From assembly GCA_963575745.1 (NCBI GenBank), contig CAUYUJ010020529.1:91177-155176 (forward strand): a stretch of DNA of 64,000 bases, read 5' to 3'. This document shows, piece by piece, positions 55,174 through 64,000 of the stretch. A program made the translations under genes and the position numbers. Source of the DNA: Prorocentrum cordatum (taxonomy: Eukaryota > Sar > Dinophyceae > Prorocentrales > Prorocentraceae). The first letter of the stretch is position 1, and the number at the start of each line of letters is the position of its first letter. The notes under the pieces are model-generated. The model saw only the letters and a list, made by a program, of their open reading frames with translations. It searched no databases and was not told the DNA's origin.

Positions 55174-55637
55174 GTAAGTCGGGCCTGTCCCCCTACAGGG
55201 GGATTTTGGGCGAAAAAAATAAAAAATACTCAAAACATGCCCCCCAAATGCTCAAGAGTAGTCCACAACCTCGTCCCCAGGCTGGGTAGTCGAAGGCCAG
55301 ACTGTCAGATTGGATTGGGCCCCAAGGGCCAATCTGGCCTGGCCAAACTGGAGGATTTGGGTTATTCGCCAGACTGGATTCGCGTTGGCTCCCTCGCCAG
55401 ATTGCCCCCGTTTGCCAGATTGGGCCTGCCAGATTGGCGCCAGATTGGCTTCGACTACCCAGGCAGACACTGCAGGTAAGTCGGGCCTGTCTCCCAACAG
55501 GGGGATCTTGGGCGAAAAAAAGGAGATACTCGAAACATGCCCCCCAAATGCTCAAAAGTAGTCAACAACATCGTCCCCAGACTATTTTGTTGGTCTAGTT
55601 TGGCACATTCCCCCTGTAGAGGGACACGCCCGCCTTA
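55174..55637. mobile_element. TIR element of the 'AAGTCGGGC' family with internal 302-bp tandem duplication
   Basis: Left end 'gtaagtcgggcctgtccc', right end 'gagggacacgcccgcctta'. 9-bp duplications ACACTGCAG lie at 55165-55173 and 55638-55646, with a third copy at 55467-55475 marking a tandem duplication of the left part. Between the duplicated parts is a palindrome (55278-55462; 'ctgggtagtcgaag'/'cttcgactacccag') rich in 'ccagattgg'. Removing the element joins 'GWPRHLQC' to 'LLRCPW' of the minus-strand LINE in frame. Confidence 0.88.
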
Positions 55638-56352
55638 ACACTGCAGGTGCCGAGGCCAACCTTCACGGTCCAGTGCCTCTGCTGCCAGTAGGTGATCATT
55701 TCGGTCGTACGCTTTGGTGAGGTTAAGGCTCACAGCCTTCTTCCGCATCCGCCGCCGCACTCAGCCAGGAGGAAATGGCGTGCACCACGGATACTCCAGG
55801 GCGCGTGGCCCACTGCGTGTCCACTGAGTGGGGCGTGATGGCCGCGCAGGCACTAAGCCACACCCGCACGAGGTAGGACGCCACCGAGACAGGACGGGAG
55901 ATGTCTGTCTTTGGCTTGGTGATGCCCACCACCCGCCAGCAGAGGAGGAAGTCGACCAGGTCCTCCGGGAGGCCGGCCGATTCTCCAGCGGCGCGCGTGG
56001 TTGCCACCCACCCATGTACAGCTCCTTCCTTCGGGAAATCGAAGCGCCGCGTCAGAGCTCCCGCCTCTGTGGCTGACCCGCCGTCGAAGCCGGCCTACCC
56101 CCCGCACTTCTTGAAGGCGGCGGAGAGGGCCTCGTAGTCGGGGATCCAGTCGGCCGCGACCCCACACTGCGGGAAGGCGGCCTTGCCCGCGCAGGTGCAC
56201 CACGCTGCCCAGATGGCCTCTGGGTGGCAGTCCGGCGGGTTCCAGAGCGGCTCCCACTCCGCCCGCATGGAGTCGGGCGTGAACGTCGGCGCCTCAGGGC
56301 CCGGCTTGATGACGGGACCGGCGGCGGCGCACGTGTTCGACTATACGTGATT

Positions 56353-56513
56353 AAGAGTGACCTTTCGCCGGAGTGACCTTTGGTGCGGGCACAGATGGGT
56401 CCCCAGATGGCTGAAAACGAAGCGGTAGCAGCGGCTTGCGCACCCAGGTTTGGTCTCCCCGCGGCCCCCAAAAAGCCGCGCACCAAAGGTCACTCTTACC
56501 CAGGGTCACTCTT
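56353..56513. mobile_element. TIR element 'AAGAGTGACC' in the LINE
   Basis: Doubled terminal inverted repeats: 'aagagtgacctttcgcc' and 'gagtgacctttggtgcg' on the left, the reverse complements on the right. Possible duplication CACG/CGTG at the edges is weak. A related element lies at 62086-62616. This is the one insertion in the LINE where my joined frame is not restored. Confidence 0.65.
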
Positions 56514-56681
56514 GCGTGTAGCCCATGTGTCCCGAGTGAGTTCGGTGAAGCGTGGTTCCCATTGGCGGCCGCGGGCGCCCGCGCCCTTCCGCTCCTCCTT
56601 GGTGATGCTGGCACTGATGAGGTCGACTGCGGCGGCGTGCGTCGGCCACAGCGGCGGGGCGGCAGGCCACTTCGCGTGGAG

Positions 56682-56818
56682 TGATGGGCCGAATTTCCAC
56701 CACCACCACCATGGGTAGGAGAGGAAAGAGGAGGAGGAGGAGGAGGAGGAGGAGGAGGAGGAGGAGGAGCAGAAGGCCGTCCTACCTATGGTAGCGGTGG
56801 TGGAAAATGCGCCCATCA
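56682..56818. mobile_element. TIR element 'TGATGGGC', copy 1, in the LINE
   Basis: Ends 'tgatgggccgaatttccacc' and its reverse complement 'ggtggaaaatgcgcccatca', with (GAG)n in the middle. Perfect 5-bp duplications TGGAG at 56677-56681 and 56819-56823. Excision joins 'LQGALH' to 'AKWPAAPPLW' in frame on the minus strand. A second copy is at 62821. Confidence 0.9.
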
Positions 56819-56979
56819 TGGAGGGCCCCCTGGAGGGCCGCCGCTCCGAAGTCGTGCAGGCGCTCGGGGGGCAGGCGCTCCGAGTCCGCTCCCGCGGTCT
56901 TTCCGTGGGCGAGCCGGCGGTGCAGCCGTCGCAGCTGTCGAAGAGCGATCGCTACATCCACCCGGTGCTGGGCCGAGCT

Positions 56980-57144
56980 TCAGGAGGAAAAGAAACACAC
57001 AGACACAATGAATCCTCGATTCCCCCGAAAATATGGGAAAATATGGGAAGTGGGGGGGAAGACAAAAACCAAAAACAAATATGGGAAAATATGGGGAATC
57101 CTTTTATTTGTGTGTATTTATTTGTGTGTCCCAGGGCCCCTTCA
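56980..57144 (+). mobile_element. 163-bp family, copy D, in the LINE
   Basis: TCAGGAGG...GGCCCCTTCA, 165 bp, flanked by GAGCT and GAGTT (one transition). Excision joins 'ESRQCANS' to 'AQHRVDVAI' of the LINE in frame. Confidence 0.9.
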
Positions 57145-57358
57145 GAGTTGGCGCACTGGCGGGACTCGGGTGGGGAAGCTTTCGGCCGCTCCCCGGTGCG
57201 AGTCATCTCCAGGAAGTCCCGGCGAAGTGCCAGGCGGGCCACAGTCTCGGCCTGGGCGTGCCACCGCTTCCCCTTGTCCAGCAGCGGGAAAGAGGCCTCC
57301 AGGACAGGGTACTCGGCATTGACGGCGGATTCGATGTCCCCCGCATCGGCCGGAGCAT

Positions 57359-58330
57359 AATTGTATTGTCATTCCAAGCGCCTCTTTCTCCTCCCTGCTC
57401 CTCCCTCCTTCCTTCTCCTCCCTTCTCCTTCACCTTTACCTTTACCGCCTCCTTCTCCTGTAATGCCCCCCGCGGGCACATCGGCACGAGTGCTAGCGTC
57501 GGCGGCGCTGTGTCTTGTCATCCTGCTGTTTTTTCCTTCGTGTTGGCCTGGGGGAGGGCCGCTTTTCAGGACCCGGGGTCGTCGCAGATGGTGGCCAAAG
57601 GTGCTCCCGGGGGGAGGGGTCCGAGGCTGCGGGGCCACGCACGGGTCGACCAAACCACATCGTTGGGCGTCTGGGATGAACACCTGGTCCGAGGGGAAGG
57701 AACTCCCAGGGATCCAGGACCCGGCTCCCGCATTACTTGTTGTTCTTTCATGTTGATCCTCCCACTCCTCCTATTCATTCTCTTCCCCCCCGTCCTCCTC
57801 CTACTCACCAGCATCATCATACTCGTCATCATCAGCATCATCATCAGCAGCATCATCAGCATCAGCAGCACAATCAGCATCATCATGATCATGACGAAAC
57901 TCATGAGCATGATGAAATTCAGAATCGTAATCATCAGCATAACCGACCGCGGGCGATAATAACATACCCCCCCTTTCCCCCTCTATTTTTATCCCCGTTC
58001 CTGGATTGGGGCGCGGAGGCCGAACTTTCTAATCCACGGGGTAAATTGCGAATCGAAGTTGCTGTCATCTCATGTTGACTAGCAACTGCATCCCTCCCCT
58101 GCAAGGACGGCTTCAAAGCGTGCCGCGCCTGCATGGGGGAGTGGTTCGAAGTCCAGCGCAAGAGAGGTTTCTTGGCCAGAACGGCCAAGGACCGCTCTTG
58201 CGCTGGCAAGTTGTAGGCACGAGTCTCGAGATTTCTTGAGTCAGTCTTGTGCCGAGCGCCCGCTGGCAAGTTGTAGCCACGAGCATCGAGATCTCTCGAG
58301 TCAGTCTTGTGCCGAGCGCGCAGGATCACT
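57359..58330. other. Intron 2 continued; no gene recognised
   Basis: Pyrimidine-rich stretches, an ATC/ATG-rich tract at 57815-57950, and a short direct duplication near 58195-58315 ('gctggcaagttgta.gcacgag' twice). No coding signal on either strand that I can name. Confidence 0.45.
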
Positions 58331-58334
58331 ATCA

Positions 58335-58610
<276 letters not shown>

Positions 58611-58649
58611 TCATCCCCGCGTTGGCGCCAACTTCTGGGCATCCGACAG

Positions 58650-58943
58650 GTGGCCCTCTTCAAGAAGGAGGTGGAGGAGTCCGAGGACCTGCGCCTCAGC
58701 ACGGACGTGCTCAAGGTCTGCGGGACGGCGATCTCGGCGGAGTGCAGCGACATCCCGTTCGGCGAGGCCAGGATGCTGATGTGCCTGTGGGACAAGGTCG
58801 TCGCCGCCAAGCGCGAGGAACACGAAGAGTGTGCGGGCAAGGTGACCGACCTCATCGGCAGACAGGTGAGTCACTATCAGCTGGACTTCCGGGTGCGCAC
58901 CAGGTGCGCTGACGACATCGGGAGGCATTGCGCAGCGGAGAAG
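58650..58943 (+). CDS. GLG1-repeat protein, exon 3
   Basis: 98 codons, phase 0 at both ends. Acceptor 'catccgacag|gtggcc', donor of GA type (aag|gatcgg). It reads 'VALFKKEVEESEDLRL', 'VCGTAISAEC', 'CLWDKVVAAKREEHEEC', 'LIGRQVSHYQLDF' and 'RCADDIGRHC', two successive GLG1 cysteine units. A consensus-looking 'cag|gtgagt' at 58866 inside the exon is probably not used: no acceptor follows at a workable distance, and the frame beyond it continues the repeat. Confidence 0.88.
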
Positions 58944-59032
58944 GATCGGTGCTGCAACTGGGGGGGGTCGGTCTGGCGCGCGGAGGACGGGGGCGGCGGC
59001 GGTCTGGGAACCCTCCGGCCTGCCAATTAGGA

Positions 59033-59200
59033 TTAAGTCGGGCGTGTCCCTCTACAGGGGGAATATTCAAAAGTAGTCAAAAAATAGTCTGGGGACGATC
59101 TTTTGAGTATTTTGTGCCCATTTGGGGGGCATTGTTTGGGTGTTCTTCGTTTTTCATTTCTCGCCCAAGTTCCCCCTGCAGGGGAACATGCCCGCCTTGG
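59033..59200. mobile_element. TIR element of the 'AAGTCGGGC' family, 168 bp
   Basis: Left end 'ttaagtcgggcgtgtccc', right end 'ggggaacatgcccgccttgg'. 8-bp duplications AATTAGGA at 59025-59032 and 59201-59208. Compact, non-coding member of the family seen at 53215 and 55174. It lies in intron 3 of the GLG1-like gene. Confidence 0.9.
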
Positions 59201-59961
59201 AATTAGGAAGCCTACTGCGAAGCCTCCGAGCCCTCCCGAGAAGCCCCCATGGCTCCCGAGAGTGTCCCGCCGCCCTCTGCCCCTCTGGGTCGGGCCAGGA
59301 GGCCGAGGCCGCTCGAGGGCCTCGGTCTTCGACCTCGGTGCTCCGCCCGGAGGCCTCGATCCTCGGCCCTCGGCCTCGACCTTGTAACCACTGCTGTTTC
59401 CCTTCATTTCTGTTTGGGATAATTTCGGAACTTCTCCACGTGAATGATTTTGTGCGTCTCCTGTGCCGTTTCTTTGCGGTTTGGTGCCAGGAAAGGAAAA
59501 CAAGAAATACACATCGTTTTTCATTCCCGTAATGACCTTAAACATATATCACATTAGGATTTATTTGTATGTGTGTGGTTTCTCCTTAAGAAACTATGTA
59601 CACACCTGTATTTCAAAAAAGAATACAGAGATAACATCAACACAAAAGGGGTAAAATGTTGAGATATGGGCTCTCGCTTTGAATAGAGCACTGCAGTCGC
59701 ACCCCCCCCCCCGTGGTGGCCGGCCGCCAAAGGAGCTGGTGGACAGCCTTCCCATCGACAAGCTCTTCGGCAAAGAGGGCCAGGGCGGTAAGGTCGGGCA
59801 TGTGCCAGCTGGTGCACCTCTGCACACGTACTGGCCGGGCCCATCCTGTGGCCTGCGGCCCGGATTGGTGCACGCGCCCTTCTGGCCGTGCCAGGAGGGC
59901 GCTAATCATTGACTGTGCACCGACCCTGGGCCCGGGAGGGGCCTGGCCAGCGTTGGTGCAG

Positions 59962-60021
59962 GAGCACTGGCGTCCTCCCGAGGTCCTCAAGTGCCTGAAG
60001 GAACACGTCGTAGACCTCCAG
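59962..60021 (+). CDS. GLG1-repeat protein, micro-exon 4
   Basis: 60 nt (20 codons; 39 nt if the acceptor at 59982 is used), phase 0 both sides, 'gcag|gagcac' to 'ctccag|gccttc' (GC donor). It ends 'VLKCLKEHVVDLQ'. Joined to the next exon it gives CLKEHVVDLQADC, the same CL-x2-H-x3-L-x3-C spacing as in exons 1, 5 and 7. It also supplies the CL segment missing between exons 3 and 5. It is far too small for gene finders. The opposite strand also has a moderately long open frame, a possible competing reading. Confidence 0.68.
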
Positions 60022-60561
60022 GCCTTCGCGGTCCTTGGAAACATCAGGGCCATGTTTTGAATATCCGTAAGGGCTTCGCCCCTTGCCGCCGGCCTCCTTC
60101 CTGGCGACTTTGTGGATCGCGGGCGCTGGTACTAGCCCCCATGGCTGCCTGCCTGTTTCGCCCGCGTTCGACCGAGCTCGAGGCGTCTGCTCTTGCCCGC
60201 CTGCCGTCGGCAGGCCTTCTGACGCCACGGGTGGAGCGCCCAGCGGCATGCGCAGAAAAACGTGGGACTACAAGATGGGAGATTTGAAGCTGGAACTGGA
60301 GCAGGGAGCAGCAGGCCTAACCCGCGGAGCCTTGTGGCCCCACAAGAAGGGGGCTGGCGGAAATTGATTGTGAGTATGAAGGCGGTAACAAACATGGTCG
60401 AAGCGGCAAAATCGGCTCTGGGACTGAAGCCAGGGCTGGAACTGGAAAAGCAACGGCGACGGAATTGAGCAACAAAAACAGCGCCAGGACAGGGAATACA
60501 GACGGCAAAACGAAAACTGTAAACCAGTGCCTTGTCGTTTTCACGAACCACTGAGCTCCAG

Positions 60562-60759
60562 GCGGACTGCCGGAGCGAGATGGCCCGGGTGGCGCGCGTC
60601 CAGTCGATGCATGCGGACCTCGATCCCCAGGTCCAGCGCAAGTGCAGCTCGGAGGTGGCGAAGTACTGCGGCGACACGCCGCGGGAGGACCTGCACTTGT
60701 GCCTACGGCGGCACTTCAAGGACCTGGGCCCGGAGTGCCAGAAGGCGGAGGGCCTGCAG
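60562..60759 (+). CDS. GLG1-repeat protein, exon 5
   Basis: 66 codons, phase 0 both ends, 'gctccag|gcggac' to 'ctgcag|gccagc' (GC donor). It reads 'ADCRSEMARVARVQSMHADL', 'QRKCSSEVAKYC', 'LCLRRHFKDLGPEC' and 'QKAEGLQ': one full GLG1 unit plus the start of the next. Confidence 0.88.
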
Positions 60760-61052
60760 GCCAGCCGCAGAGGGCAGTTGCACGCCACCACCCCTGGCCA
60801 GGTCCACACTCTGCCCTGCCAGGTGCCGCAGCCAAGACGCTGAGACAGGGGCCGCCTTGGGTTCCGAGCCGTTCCGTAGGTCTGGGTCGGGAAACCCAAT
60901 CGTGGCCGCGGCCGAGGCTCGCCGCGGCCAGAAAAGCCTCTTCGTTCTTTGTTCGGCGCTGCTTCTGGCAGCACGATGACTGCACACGCACCCGGGGGCC
61001 CCGGACGGCGCTGGCCAGGGACGGCGGTGGTACATGGCTGCCGCTTCCGAAG

Positions 61053-61207
61053 GCCCGGATGGAGATCGAGACCTCGGTCATGAGGCCGAAGACGAGTGTG
61101 GTCTGCAGGCGGGCCTCGGACGTGTTCTGCAGCGGCAGGGGGTCAAGGGAGCTGCGCGGGTGCCTGGAAGAGAGCATGCACAAGGATGCGTTCCCTGTGG
61201 CCTGCAG
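61053..61207 (+). CDS. GLG1-repeat protein, exon 6
   Basis: 155 nt, phase 0 in and phase 2 out. 'ccgaag|gcccgg' to 'ctgcag|gcaagc' (GC donor). It reads 'ARMEIETSVMRP', 'VVCRRASDVFC', 'RGCLEESMHKDAFPVAC'. The junction with exon 5 keeps 14 residues between Cys and the next conserved hydrophobic triplet. Confidence 0.88.
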
Positions 61208-61447
61208 GCAAGCCGACCCGCGCGGGGCGCCGCCCCGTCTTCCCTCCCTTCGTCGTCCTCGTCGTCTCTGTCGTCGTCCTCGTCGTCTACATCGTCGCAC
61301 TTCCCCTTCGTCGTCCTCGTCGTCCTCGTCGATCCTCGCCGCCCTTCCCCCCTCGTCATCCTCTCCGTCTTTGTCGGTCGTCCCCTTTCACCTTGCCGCT
61401 GGGCTCCTTCGCGCTGGTACAGCAAAAGTGTTCTCTGTGACCTGAAG

Positions 61448-61920
61448 GCAAGCCCTCACCGAGGACATGGAGGCGAGCAACCACGACTGGCAGCTGAAAT
61501 TCGGCATCTCCACCGAGTGCCAGGAGGACGTGCACGCTCACTGCAGGGAGGAGTCGGGCACTCCTGGGACGGGTGTGCTGAACTGCCTGTCCAGAAAGCA
61601 CCTCGCGAACGAGCTGATCCGGTCGGGCTGTCAGGAAGAGGTCACGCGATACCTCAAGGCTGGCGCGCAGAACATCAGGGTCCTCCCAGATGCCTTCGAG
61701 GCGTGCCAGACGGACGTGGCCTCGTACTGCCCAGGAGTGCCAGCTGGTCAGGGGCGCGTGCACGCCTGCCTGATGAAGCACAAGAGCTCTCTGTCGCAGG
61801 AGTGCGCGGCCAGCGAGTTCCGGAACCAGGCGGCGCAGGCCAAAGACATCCGGATGAGCCCCGAGGCCATGAAATATTGCGGGCCGGTCATGACGAAGTT
61901 TTGCCCGGGTGTGGAGCCAG
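61448..61920 (+). CDS. GLG1-repeat protein, exon 7
   Basis: 473 nt, phase 2 in and phase 1 out. 'cctgaag|gcaagc' to 'agccag|gctcga' (GC donor). It contains nearly three GLG1 units: 'CQEDVHAHC', 'CLSRKHLANELIRSGC', 'CQTDVASYC', 'CLMKHKSSLSQEC', 'DIRMSPEAMKYC' and 'KFCPGVEPG'. The open frame alone would continue to a TAG at 61932, but splicing to 62648 continues the repeat with the CL segment exactly where expected. Confidence 0.9.
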
Positions 61921-62085
61921 GCTCGATTGCATAGCACGGCGCCGGGTTGCGCACAGGCAGCCCCCCCCCACGGTAGCTTGGTAGCCCCAGCTGGCCTCAG
62001 CAGGCCTCCCGACTAGTCCCAGCTGGCCTCGAGTAGTCCAGGGGGGTTGTCCGTGCGCAGCCCGACGACCCACCACGGCCGAGCG

Positions 62086-62616
62086 TAAGAGTGGCGCTTC
62101 GCCAGAGTGGCCTTTGGTGTGCGGTTTTCTCGGGGGCGTGGTCCGAGGCTCGCGCGAAGACTTGTTGGTGGAGGCCCATCGAAGAGGACATCTTTGTGAC
62201 TTCGCCAGGGCTCGACTAGACTTCCCCTGGCAAGGGCCGGCGACAAGGCCTTCCCCAGGCAGTCTGGCCAGGGATGTTTGCCTGGCAACAGGGCAAGAGG
62301 CGACAGGATCCCGCGGACGCCCTAATTCTGGGAGAGGGGGAGCCAGGAGCAAGGACCACACCCAAGCGTGTAGGTCGCCACTCCCCGACACCCGATGTCT
62401 TGACTTTCCCAGGCTCCACTGGAGGTCTGGCCCTGATCACCAGGGCCAGCTCCTCCTCCTGAGCCTCTGCTTTACGATCCAGAGGGGCCAGTGAGGCCCC
62501 CAGAGGCCGAAAACCACGACGCGCCTCCTCCTCCTCGAGCTTCTCGAGGCGTTGAGGCTCTGGGCCGCATCGCACGCAGGGAGCGGCAGGCGGCCGCGCA
62601 CCAAAGGGCCCTCTTG
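62086..62616. mobile_element. TIR element 'AAGAGTGGC', nearly filling intron 7
   Basis: Left 'taagagtggcgcttcgcc' and 'gagtggcctttggtg', right 'caccaaagggccctcttgc'. A 9-nt repeat CACGGCCGA lies just outside both ends (62073-62081 and 62635-62643). The interior has the core 'ccagaggccgaaaac' shared with the elements at 47935 and 48276. Confidence 0.6.
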
Positions 62617-62647
62617 CCCGGGGCCGACGCCCGCGCACGGCCGACAG

Positions 62648-62820
62648 GCGAGGGCAGGATGTGGGCGTGCCTCTTCGAGCACCGGTCCAGCCCGGCCATG
62701 CCCGAGCAGTGCGCCGAGGCCCTGAAGGGCCACGCCAAGCTGAAGCAGTCCGAGTTCTTCCTGAACCCCGGCATCCTCGCGAAGTGCAAGGGGGAGGCCT
62801 CGACGAGGGGCCCTCCAGAC
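62648..62820 (+). CDS. GLG1-repeat protein, exon 8, 3' end uncertain
   Basis: Acceptor 'cgacag|gcgagg', entering in phase 1. It reads 'GEGRMWACLFEHRSSPAMPE', 'QCAEALKGHAK', 'EFFLNPGILAKC' and 'GPPD', then hits TGA in the terminal repeat of the element at 62821. GLG1 units should continue, so the exon probably ends between 62780 and 62820 and later exons lie outside the window. Alternatively the protein ends here by element insertion. Confidence 0.78.
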
Positions 62821-62983
62821 TGATGGGCCTGTTCTCCACCACCACCACCATAAGTTGGAGGGGGAGGGGGTCCTCCTCCTCCTCCTCCTCCTCCTCCTCC
62901 TCCTCCTCCTCCTCCTCCTCCTCTTACTCGTCCCCCTTCCCCCCTCCAACTTATGGTGGTGGTGGTGGAAAACAGTCCCATCA
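62821..62983. mobile_element. TIR element 'TGATGGGC', copy 2
   Basis: Ends 'tgatgggcctgttctccacc' and 'ggtggaaaacagtcccatca', arms of about 45 bp, with (TCC)n between. Perfect 5-bp duplications CAGAC at 62816-62820 and 62984-62988. Inserted directly at the end of the last readable GLG1 coding. Confidence 0.92.
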
Positions 62984-62988
62984 CAGAC

Positions 62989-64000
62989 GGCGCGGTGGCC
63001 ACGCCGTGTGGTGAGCCATCGGGGATTCCTGGGGGCTCGGACGTTGTCGCCGATTCCCCAGGGGGCTTTCCTGCCTCGGGATGCGTCGAAAGCAGCGGCG
63101 CCTCGCCGAGGGCAATCCGGGGGTGCCCGAACGGCTGTCGGAGATCCGAGCTACAGTCGGCCCGGATTAGTTGGTTGACCCTGCTGGATCGAGGGTACCC
63201 ATCGGTCGTCGAAAGTAGGTATTTTTGGACTCCCAGATTCCAATCTACTTTTTGCGCCTTCCTACTTCAAGGATCGACTGGCTTCCTTCTTGCCTCCTCA
63301 TCAGGGGGCGGGCGGAGGCCCAATCTACTTCCAGTGCCTTCCTACTTCATAGCTCTACCTACTTCTTCCTACGTCCCCTTGTGTCCTGCGTCTCCTAGCT
63401 CCATAGCTGGGTACCCTTGTGTCCTGCGTCTCGCCACCCATGCCTCCTACCTTCCAGTGGCAACGTGGCCCTCGGAAGGGTCTCGTGTCCTCTCGCGTGT
63501 CCTCTCGCGTGTCCAAGCCGAACGTTTGGAGGAGGGCCGGCGTGGTGAGTCGGTGGGTATTTGGGGCGGCCGCACGGTTTTGGGGCTCGGGCCGTTCTCC
63601 GAGGGCATGCCTTGGGCGAGCGGGGGCCTCCAAGATCTCGCAGCCGCGGGGTGGCAGGCCGTGCGGTGAGGCCTCTGGGGGTTTTGCAGTTTGGAGCCCC
63701 AGGCGGTCGTTCGAGTGTTGGTCGGCGGCGAGCCGGGGGGGGGGGGAGTGAGAAGGGGCGGGCCTTCGCAGAAAGCTCAGAGGTCCCCCCGGGGGCCTGC
63801 CGAGAAGTTCTCGGAGCCTTCCCCGAGGGCGCGGGGAGCCTCTCGGGCGGCCCGAGGGCTCCGAGGAGCCCGGGCGCCCTCGAAGGAGGCCTGCGCCTCC
63901 TCGCCTGCCCCGCCGGGGCTCGCCGCCGAGCTGGGGGGCGGCCTGCCTGGCCTGGGCCTCGGCCTGCGCCTGCGCCTCCTCCTCCTCCTCCTCCTCCTCC
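62989..64000. other. No gene recognised
   Basis: Unassigned sequence with small direct repeats near 63235-63345 ('ccaatctactt'...'gccttcctacttca' twice) and 63377/63413 ('cccttgtgtcctgcgtctc' twice), ending in a (TCC)n tract that runs off the window. Confidence 0.45.

Larger units (their letters stand above)
52130..57358 (-). pseudogene. LINE-type retrotransposon interrupted by six younger elements
   Basis: Read on the minus strand from 57358. The pre-RT region has 'AVNAEYPVLEASFPLLDKG', 'IALRQLRRLHRRLAHGKTAG' and 'EWEPLWNPPDC'. RT follows with 'VVGITKPKTDISRPVSVAS', motif A-like 'NLTKAYDRND' (Asp replaced by Asn), 'GWPRHLQC' and active-site 'FMDDRSM' near 54655. Next come 'AEHLGISAVP', 'GTLPGPARVREALT', 'MAYASPMCLWAAPVV', a thumb region and the zinc motif 'CALCG' near 52275. 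Insertions lie at 56980-57144, 56682-56818, 56353-56513, 55174-55637, 53215-54502 and 52913-53074. Joining the flanks minus one target duplication keeps the frame at five of the six. Two TAG stops (near 56090 and 54720), a third near 55720 and a frameshift near 53110 show it is dead. About 2.8 kb of LINE remains. Confidence 0.85.

Noticed and set aside
58650-58866. Exon 3 ending at the consensus 'cag|gtgagt'
   Set aside because: The next acceptor-like AG is only ~15 nt away, and the sequence beyond continues the GLG1 cysteine pattern in frame.
59637-60249. Minus-strand LINE endonuclease fragment
   Set aside because: The frame reads plausibly but lacks a catalytic motif I can name, and the plus strand has the micro-exon supported by spacing. 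Left unassigned.

Overview
The window looks like nuclear DNA of a dinoflagellate (a Symbiodiniaceae-, Polarella- or Prorocentrum-like genome; the species cannot be told from the sequence). Four things point that way. A recognisable gene is split into small exons by introns that start with GC or GA rather than GT. A relic of the dinoflagellate spliced leader sits at the 5' end of a retroposed element. Most of the window is retroelements with dinoflagellate-style extra domains. Long trinucleotide microsatellites and GC-rich low-complexity DNA fill the rest. I found no rRNA, tRNA, CRISPR array or bacterial-type operon.

Layout. 1-11.26 kb has no gene I can defend: a degenerate ~80-bp repeat, a 1.1-kb GAT/GCT microsatellite, a 73-bp satellite (10 copies), short degenerate repeats and a ~170-bp repeat. 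11.27-29.25 kb is one ~18-kb LTR retrotransposon of Ty1/copia type, with 196-bp LTRs differing at one base and a 5-bp target duplication. It encodes Gag-Pol and a second ~2,550-residue ORF that carries a Tpt1/KptA-like (RNA 2'-phosphotransferase) domain. 29.99-33.03 kb is a decayed LINE on the minus strand. 34.59-40.95 kb is a tyrosine-recombinase retrotransposon (Ngaro/PAT-like split direct repeats) that also encodes a C5-cytosine-methyltransferase-like domain.

42.17-62.82 kb holds the only host-type gene: a cysteine-rich GLG1-repeat protein (Golgi apparatus protein 1 family) on the plus strand. I resolve eight exons whose reading phases and cysteine spacing fit together across seven introns. 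The two long introns (7.6 and 8.6 kb) are packed with mobile DNA. Intron 1 has a spliced-leader-tagged LINE fragment and terminal-inverted-repeat elements. Intron 2 has a minus-strand LINE interrupted by six smaller elements from four families. Removing five of them, with one copy of each target duplication, restores the LINE reading frame, which proves the insertions from sequence alone. The gene runs out of the window or becomes unreadable after 62.8 kb.

The most novel-looking items are the 18-kb copia element with its Tpt1-like second ORF and hairpin-rich 3' region, the recombinase retrotransposon with a cytosine methyltransferase domain, and the nested record of short TIR elements in the intronic LINE.
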